Below the pieces are notes generated by a model. That model searched no databases and was not told where the DNA came from. It was given only the letters and a program-made list of their open reading frames with translations. Position numbers and translations under genes: made by a program. Shown in pieces: positions 15,715-20,253 of a DNA stretch of 20,253 nt (its first letter is position 1; each line of letters opens with the position of its first letter). The DNA comes from DTU049 sp033809015 (lineage in GTDB: Bacteria; Bacteroidota; Bacteroidia; Bacteroidales; DTU049), in NCBI GenBank assembly GCA_033809015.1, contig JAPXMM010000032.1, positions 1-20,253 of the forward strand, in the 5' to 3' direction.

Positions 15715-17660
15715 TGATTATGAATTGGTCAAAAGCACCAATAGTTAGAATAGCATTATTATACATCATAGGTACCAGCATATATCATTTTTGGCCAAAT
15801 CATAGCATTTATTATTTCATAACATTGACTACAACTTTTCTATTATTTATTTCTTATGGTTTTTATCTTTTTTATACTAAATCACTCATATCATCTACAC
15901 AATTTTTATCAATAGCTATATTTATTGCCATATTATCATTAGGATATTTTAGAAGTTATTCTATTGATGAGAAGAATAGGGTAGATTACTATGAAAACTA
16001 TATGGATAAAGCATCATACCTATATGGAGATATATTAAATGCAAAGTCTTTTTCTCAAACTAAAACTAAAGCTACAGTAAAGATCAATAAAATGTTAATA
16101 GATAGCCAATGGATCAATACCAATGGTAAAGTCTTATTATATCTTAATCTACCTATTGATAGTTTTAATAGTGCAAATCATTCGATTATATTTAGAAATT
16201 CTTTACAATCACCTAGCGAAATCAAATTCCCATATGAGTTTGATTATGCTAAATATCTAGCAAACCTACAAATATATCATATAGGTTATATAAATGATTA
16301 TGATTTCAAAACTTTTGAACGCAAAAGTAATATATTAGAGAAATTCATAATATTTAGAAATAAACTAATAAAATTAATCTATGAAAAGATTCAAGATAAC
16401 TCCTCTGCTAACTTAATAAGTGCAATGCTATTAGGATATCAAGATGTAATGGATGCAGATATAATAAAAGACTTTCAGCAAGCAGGAGTTGTGCATATTT
16501 TATCTATTTCTGGACTTCATGTAGCTATAATTTATGGAGCAATATATTTACTATTTTCTTTAATAATTCCATTAAAATATAAAAATAAAATTACAATCCC
16601 TTTAGCTATAATAACATTATGGTTATATACATTAATGGTGGGAGCTATGCCATCAGTAGTGAGGTCTGCCATTATGCTTACATTATTACAATTAGGTCCA
16701 GTGATTAATAGAAATGTGAATAATTATAATTCATTAGCAGCTGCAGCTTTGATTATTTTAGTTGCTAATCCATTGCAATTATATTCCTTAGGTTTTCAGT
16801 TATCCTTTTCAGCTGTATTAGGTATATTCTTTTTTTATACTCCATTAATAAATATTTTTAAAACTAATAAAAAATGGGTGAAATGGTTAATAGGTTCATT
16901 ATCAGTTACCATGGCTGCACAGTTAGGCACATTACCATTTACATTATTTTATTTTCATCAATTCCCTACTTATTTTATCATTGCAAACTTGATAGCAGTA
17001 CCATTCGCTTCATTATTGATTTATGCTGGATTTATTACAATAATATTCGCATTTATACCTGTTTTAGGTGAATTTATTGCAATAATATTTTCATTCTTAG
17101 TTAAGATATTTATAAATTTTATCGGAATAATATCTAATTTACCGTACTCTACTATACCTAATATTTTTCTAACGCCATTGTCAGCAATAATGATAGGAAT
17201 AATGATTATTATGATAACAATTAAAATTTATTTTAAAGAAATAAAAATTTTCCCATATTTATTAACTGCAGTTCTACTCTTTGGTATAACATATAATTTT
17301 TCGTTAATAAAAAGAATTCAATACAATCCCTCATTTGAATTATTAAATTATAAATATGCAATTATTGGGCAAAAAGAACAAGAAAAATTTAATTATCTTA
17401 TTGTTAAACCAGATTCAATAGATTTACCAAATGTACAGTCAAAAATAGGTGATTTTTGCACATATTATTACTGTAAAGAAAAAAATAAATATGAAATAAA
17501 TGAAAAAGTCAAAACTCATTCATTTTATGTTAATGATCCTATAATATCTAATGCTGATAATATATACATCATAGGAAATAAAAAAGAAATAAATAGCCTG
17601 CCAGATAGCATAGATTATAAAAAAATAGAAATAGACAAGTGGAAACTAAAATTTCATTAA
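15714..17660 (+). CDS. comEC: ComEC/Rec2-family membrane protein
   Basis: ComEC forms the inner-membrane channel for single-stranded DNA in natural transformation. This 648-residue protein has an N-terminal membrane and beta region (DUF4131-like, about 1-200). The Competence domain starts near LISAMLLGY and contains the signature ILSISGLHVAIIYG (SGLHV about 266-270), followed by many helices to about residue 530. The C-terminal 110 residues are soluble and lack the HxHxDH metallo-beta-lactamase motif found in full-length ComEC, a reduced form that I recall as common in Bacteroidota. The frame begins with TTG at 15711, but ATG at 15714 gives a one-base overlap with the previous stop (TGATG). 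ATG at 15720 is also possible. Confidence 0.9.
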   Translation: MIMNWSKAPIVRIALLYIIGTSIYHFWPNHSIYYFITLTTTFLLFISYGFYLFYTKSLISSTQFLSIAIFIAILSLGYFRSYSIDEKNRVDYYENYMDKASYLYGDILNAKSFSQTKTKATVKINKMLIDSQWINTNGKVLLYLNLPIDSFNSANHSIIFRNSLQSPSEIKFPYEFDYAKYLANLQIYHIGYINDYDFKTFERKSNILEKFIIFRNKLIKLIYEKIQDNSSANLISAMLLGYQDVMDADIIKDFQQAGVVHILSISGLHVAIIYGAIYLLFSLIIPLKYKNKITIPLAIITLWLYTLMVGAMPSVVRSAIMLTLLQLGPVINRNVNNYNSLAAAALIILVANPLQLYSLGFQLSFSAVLGIFFFYTPLINIFKTNKKWVKWLIGSLSVTMAAQLGTLPFTLFYFHQFPTYFIIANLIAVPFASLLIYAGFITIIFAFIPVLGEFIAIIFSFLVKIFINFIGIISNLPYSTIPNIFLTPLSAIMIGIMIIMITIKIYFKEIKIFPYLLTAVLLFGITYNFSLIKRIQYNPSFELLNYKYAIIGQKEQEKFNYLIVKPDSIDLPNVQSKIGDFCTYYYCKEKNKYEINEKVKTHSFYVNDPIISNADNIYIIGNKKEINSLPDSIDYKKIEIDKWKLKFH

Positions 17661-17732
17661 GATAATTGATATTTAGCAAATAGTTGATTATATCTTATGT
17701 GATTTAACTTTATGCTAAGTTGATAGATAAAT

Positions 17733-18059
17733 TTAATTTTTTAAAAAAACTGCTAACCAAATAGTAGCTTTGTATTTATGAGTATAATCTACTCTATGTT
17801 TCTCATGAGCAGAGATGAGTAAGCAATCTCCTTTATGTAGAGTGATTTTTTTATCTATAAATTCTAATGTAGCCTTGCCTTTTAATAACATTATCCATTC
17901 ATTCTCATCTTGATCATACCAAAAATCTGGTGGACTTTGCTGTCCAAAGGAAATAATTCGTTCTATTTTAATGACATCATTATTTAGAATATTAAAATAA
18001 TTTTCAGTGGATTTATCTTTAATCTTATAATGAAAAAAATTAAATATTTTATCCTTCAT
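17733..18059 (-). CDS. Small single-domain cupin protein
   Basis: The 108-residue protein is a compact cupin. The first conserved motif is PPDFWYDQDENEWIMLLKG (about residues 43-61), with Glu/Asp in place of some of the usual histidines, and the second is HKGDCLLISAHEKHRV (74-89). The YDQDE-EW pattern marks a recognisable subgroup of small bacterial cupins of unknown function. Metal binding is likely through the acidic and His residues. Its start overlaps the end of the upstream YciO-family gene by 11 bases, so the two are probably translationally coupled. It converges on comEC with about 70 bases between them. Confidence 0.8.
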   Translation of the reverse strand: MKDKIFNFFHYKIKDKSTENYFNILNNDVIKIERIISFGQQSPPDFWYDQDENEWIMLLKGKATLEFIDKKITLHKGDCLLISAHEKHRVDYTHKYKATIWLAVFLKN

Positions 18060-18687
18060 CTAATAAATCTAAAAAATTAACTGGCCCTGCTCCCTCTCTA
18101 ACTAAAACAGGTATTTCTCCAGTAGCATCTATCACGGTACTAGGAATTAGTCCACCTGGCCCCCCATCTATAACAGCATCTACTAAATCCATATACATTT
18201 CATAGATAAGCTCTGGATCTGAAATATATTCATTACCTATCTGCTCATTTACTTTTATAGAAGAAGAAACTATGGGATGCCCTATAGTGTTTACAATGGC
18301 ATGGACAATTTTATTATCAGGTATACGTATTCCAATAGTTTTTCTACGATTTTCTAGAATTTTAGGTATTTTGTTATTAATAGGTAAAATAAATGTGTAT
18401 GGACCGGGTAAGACAGATTTCATTAATCTAAAAATTTCATTAGGAATAGGTTTAGTATATTCACTTAGAATAGATAAATTAGATCCTAAAAACGAGAAAG
18501 TAGCTTTATTAAAATCTATTTTTTTTAATAAAGAAATTTTTTCTACTGCAGATTTAATAAATGGATTAGCAGCAAAAGCATAAACACTGTCAGTAGGAAT
18601 TATCACAATACCACCTTCATTTAGTATCTCTACTATTTTATTAATTTGCCTTTGTGGAGGATCTTTTGGATGAATCTTTAATAACAT
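18049..18687 (-). CDS. YciO/YrdC/Sua5-family protein, YciO subgroup
   Basis: The 212-residue protein matches the YciO branch of the Sua5/YrdC/YciO superfamily along its length. It has IHPKDPPQRQINKIVEIL at the start, GGIVIIPTDSVYAFA (25-39), LLKKIDFNKATFSFL, LMKSVLPGPYTFILP (88-102), RRKTIGIRIPD (114-124), STVIDATGE and VLVREGAGPV at the end. YrdC/Sua5 make threonylcarbamoyl-AMP for the t6A modification of tRNA. YciO paralogues bind similar nucleotides, but their cellular role is less clear. The absence of a Sua5 C-terminal domain and the PTDSVYAFA form support YciO. It lies 46 bases after the transaldolase-like gene and overlaps the cupin gene. Confidence 0.88.
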   Translation of the reverse strand: MLLKIHPKDPPQRQINKIVEILNEGGIVIIPTDSVYAFAANPFIKSAVEKISLLKKIDFNKATFSFLGSNLSILSEYTKPIPNEIFRLMKSVLPGPYTFILPINNKIPKILENRRKTIGIRIPDNKIVHAIVNTIGHPIVSSSIKVNEQIGNEYISDPELIYEMYMDLVDAVIDGGPGGLIPSTVIDATGEIPVLVREGAGPVNFLDLLDEG

Positions 18688-18733
18688 ATTATTTTATAAT
18701 TTATCAAATTTGTTATATATTTTAAACGAATTG

Positions 18734-19351
18734 TCAATTATCGATATTTATTGTATTTTTAAAAAAAGATAGGAAAGTGTTCATATTAGTTATAAGGCCA
18801 TCAGCACCTAAAATAGCTATTTGAGATAACTCTATAGAACTATAAATCTGGTCAGCTAAAATAAAAGTATCATATCCTTGCTCATTATATATATTAATAA
18901 TTTGAGAAATTAAATGCATAGAATCGATACCTGCTTGTTTGTTTTTTATCATAGGTATATTTATATAAGAAGCACCTGCCTCAGCAGCTAAAATTGCTTG
19001 AGAAGATGACGTAATGCTATCACAAAGAGTGTTAATTTTTTGTTTAGATAAATTAATAATAGCTTTTATCCCATCAGTAGTAGCAGGCAATTTTACAGTA
19101 ATAATTTCATTAATAGACATTAAAATATCTACTTCTCTTAAAATATTTTCGTAATCTTTAGCTTTAATATTTACTAATAATTCTTTTTTAATCAAATTGC
19201 AAATAGAATTATAATGAGTTAAAATCTGGTTATTATCTTTAATACCGATATCTTCTATATCAGATAGCTCAATATTAATGCCATTTATTATATCAAAATC
19301 TTTAATAATTCTAACATCTTCGAAATTTATTGTATTAATAAATAATTTCAT
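18734..19351 (-). CDS. Divergent transaldolase/fructose-6-phosphate aldolase-like protein
   Basis: The 205-residue protein aligns by eye with the small TalC/FSA type of transaldolase, a TIM barrel using a Schiff-base lysine. The start MKLFINTINFEDV matches the usual FxDTAN.EE start with Asp6 changed to Asn6. VKLPATTDGIKAI contains the expected lysine (Lys87), and SSSQAILAAEAGASYINIP corresponds to the family block xxxQAxLAAxAGAxYVxP. Other active-site blocks are altered: the TTNPS block reads INIELSD, and the phosphate-binding Arg after the P(Y/F)VxR block is missing (PMIKNKQAG). It may have changed substrate or lost activity. It sits 27 bases downstream of the SRP RNA gene and could share its promoter; YciO and cupin genes follow. 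Confidence 0.72.
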   Translation of the reverse strand: MKLFINTINFEDVRIIKDFDIINGINIELSDIEDIGIKDNNQILTHYNSICNLIKKELLVNIKAKDYENILREVDILMSINEIITVKLPATTDGIKAIINLSKQKINTLCDSITSSSQAILAAEAGASYINIPMIKNKQAGIDSMHLISQIINIYNEQGYDTFILADQIYSSIELSQIAILGADGLITNMNTFLSFFKNTINIDN

Positions 19352-19378
19352 AACAGATTAAAATTTTTAAAAAATAAA

Positions 19379-19476
19379 GGGGTAAGTATCCCACATCACA
19401 CCGCTACAACCGCTTACCCTTGCTCCCTCTCGGACCTGGGGGAGTTCGCAGGAGCTGGTTGTGTAGGACTTACCCC
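19379..19476 (-). ncRNA. ffs: Signal recognition particle RNA (4.5S type)
   Basis: The minus-strand sequence of about 98 nt folds as a long hairpin closed by GGGGTAAGT and ACTTACCCC. The apical part has the SRP domain IV consensus, CCAGGTCCGAGAGGGAGCAAGG, here quoted as CAGGTCCG plus GAGGGAGCAA, with a GAGA (GNRA) tetraloop and the asymmetric loop that binds Ffh. This is the small bacterial SRP RNA, which with Ffh targets nascent membrane proteins to the inner membrane. The TATTTTTG element at 19482-19489 places transcription start at or next to the first G. Confidence 0.93.
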
Positions 19477-19481
19477 AATTG

Positions 19482-19489
19482 CAAAAATA
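19482..19489 (-). promoter_or_regulatory. -7 element of the SRP RNA gene
   Basis: The minus strand reads TATTTTTG, ending six bases before the predicted first G of the SRP RNA. This spacing fits the Bacteroidota consensus. A -33 TTG is not clear. Confidence 0.6.
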
Positions 19490-19520
19490 CATAATTTTTT
19501 TGATTAAAAAAATTTATTAA

Positions 19521-19967
19521 TTATCTCAACCTACTAGCACTGCTAATTTTTTGAATATCTGATCTAATATATTTATTTGCTAGAATTATCATTACAAAAG
19601 AAATAATGGGTATTAAAACACCCCAAGTATCATATTTAAATAAAAAACCATTTTTAGCCCAGATATCCGGTATTAGCAACATACCAAGTAATAAAAGTAC
19701 ATTTAGGAAAAAAGCCAGAGCATTCAACCTTAATTGAACTACCAAATTTCTGACATAATAAATAATGATGGGTATTAATAAAACCATTAAAATATGAACA
19801 ACCATTAAAGCATATAACCAGCCGATAGGGTGAATAGGAGAATTAGTATCATAAATAGAAAGAGGTATAAAACTAGGAGTTAATAACCTAATAAAAGGGA
19901 TAAAGAATAATAAAATCAATAAAATCCATGCGATGAATAATACGATGTTTTGTTTTCTAAAAAGCAT
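19521..19967 (-). CDS. DUF4293-like four-helix membrane protein
   Basis: The 148-residue protein has four hydrophobic helices (about residues 8-28, 48-70, 80-100 and 112-130), a periplasmic loop after the first helix, and a basic C-terminus ending IQKISSASRLR. This topology, the short polar N-terminus (MLFRKQN) and the DRLR-like tail resemble DUF4293, a family I recall as largely limited to Bacteroidota, with no known function. The match is by pattern only. It is transcribed from its own promoter and ends about 45 bases before the SRP RNA 5' end, on the same strand. Confidence 0.6.
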   Translation of the reverse strand: MLFRKQNIVLFIAWILLILLFFIPFIRLLTPSFIPLSIYDTNSPIHPIGWLYALMVVHILMVLLIPIIIYYVRNLVVQLRLNALAFFLNVLLLLGMLLIPDIWAKNGFLFKYDTWGVLIPIISFVMIILANKYIRSDIQKISSASRLR

Positions 19968-19984
19968 AATAAAATAATTTTTTA

Positions 19985-19992
19985 CAAAAGTA
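19985..19992 (-). promoter_or_regulatory. -7 element of the DUF4293-like gene
   Basis: The minus strand reads TACTTTTG, an exact TAnnTTTG match, 17 bases before the ATG at 19967. Confidence 0.5.
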
Positions 19993-20020
19993 TTAAAAAA
20001 TTATGTATTGAACGGGAATG

Positions 20021-20033
20021 TGGGGGAATAAAA
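20021..20033 (+). repeat. Candidate terminal repeat of the second transposable element
   Basis: The G-rich TGGGGGAATAAAA lies about 80 bases before the transposase ATG. It stands out in an A/T-rich gap and has a G-rich counterpart at nearly the same distance before the other transposase start. The assignment as an element end is inferred. Confidence 0.25.
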
Positions 20034-20056
20034 CATTTTTTTGTTTGGAAATATAT

Positions 20057-20088
20057 TTGATTTCATTTCTAAATTTTAATTAATTTTG
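20057..20088 (+). promoter_or_regulatory. Promoter (TTG-N21-TAnnTTTG) for the second transposase
   Basis: TTG at 20057-20059 and TAATTTTG at 20081-20088 are 21 bases apart, within the accepted spacing. The ATG follows 16 bases after the -7 element. Confidence 0.55.
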
Positions 20089-20104
20089 TAAAAAATTATT
20101 AGCT

Positions 20105-20253
20105 ATGAAACAATTAGTTGACAATCTAGTAGAACATTTATCCATGGGCAAACAAGAGCATTTGGCATTCCTTGATGGACTCTTTTACCTGATAAAACAA
20201 AAAGATGCTGACGTAGTAGACTACCAAGGTCTCAAAGCTCAGAGTGTATCGCC
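20105..20253 (+). CDS. IS1595-like transposase, N-terminal fragment (partial at window edge)
   Basis: ATG at 20105 opens a frame that continues past the window edge. The 49 complete residues align without gaps to the N-terminus of the transposase at 1-414, with 30 identical positions, including VEHLSMGKQ against LQEHLSQGKQ and DVVDYQ.LKAQSVS, the segment just before the zinc ribbon. The zinc ribbon and catalytic domain are outside the window. The two copies are therefore relatives rather than identical duplicates. They face outward in opposite directions. Confidence 0.75.
   Translation, partial: MKQLVDNLVEHLSMGKQEHLAFLDGLFYLIKQKDADVVDYQGLKAQSVS

Noticed and set aside
17661..17732. TTAGCA...TGCTAA as a terminator between comEC and the cupin gene
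   Set aside because: The stem is only six pairs with a loop of over 30 bases and no T tract at its end.
1..20253. Composite transposon bounded by the two transposases
   Set aside because: The copies differ in about 40% of the compared residues and enclose essential genes (fabH, rpmF, lpxB, SRP RNA), which is not the content of a mobile element.

Overview
The window reads as chromosome of a very AT-rich member of the Bacteroidota. Several signs agree. The -7 promoter element TAnnTTTG recurs ahead of most transcription units, sometimes with a TTG about 19-21 bases upstream. There are no clear Shine-Dalgarno sequences. The gene families are typical of the phylum: an OmpA protein with a Bacteroidota-type N-terminal domain, a fold III arginine decarboxylase, a surE / small membrane protein / lpxB cluster, a DUF4293-like protein, and the secreted protein that databases often mislabel 'asparagine synthetase B'. 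Most content is housekeeping or envelope function. No phage, CRISPR array or recognised defence system is visible.

Layout. Positions 1-414 (minus) hold the N-terminal part of an IS1595-like transposase cut by the window edge. Positions 704-1885 (+) encode a secreted OmpA-domain protein. A minus-strand unit follows (3674 down to 1886): yceD (DUF177), rpmF (L32, 59 aa), fabH and a tRNA-Val(CAC). Positions 3850-4704 (+) encode a ferritin-like/VIT1 fusion membrane protein. A tRNA-Glu(CTC) lies at 4854-4925 (+), then a secreted protein of unknown function on the minus strand (4954-6216). Positions 6475-9390 (+) carry speA-type arginine decarboxylase and a GT-C glycosyltransferase. Positions 9585-11327 (+) encode an OmpA/TPR lipoprotein, followed by a strong palindromic terminator. 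A TlpA-like thioredoxin is at 11602-12099 (-). Positions 12327-17660 (+) form an envelope cluster: surE, a small membrane protein, lpxB, a SpoIID/LytB-domain protein and comEC. On the minus strand from 19967 down come a DUF4293-like membrane protein, the 4.5S SRP RNA, a divergent transaldolase-like protein, a YciO/Sua5-family protein and a cupin. Positions 20105-20253 (+) start a second IS1595-like transposase, cut by the other edge.

How the genes relate. yceD-rpmF-fabH is the ancient ribosome/fatty-acid linkage, here without plsX. lpxB makes the lipid A disaccharide and sits with surE and a SpoIID-domain protein that probably acts on peptidoglycan. The two OmpA-domain proteins are candidate links between outer membrane and peptidoglycan. 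The most unusual items are the two minor tRNAs with irregular anticodon arms (C33 in tRNA-Glu(CTC), a C31.A39 mismatch in tRNA-Val(CAC)), a transaldolase-like protein that keeps the Schiff-base lysine but has lost most other active-site residues, and two related but distinct transposase genes pointing outward at the two window ends. I did not find a clearly new multi-gene system.
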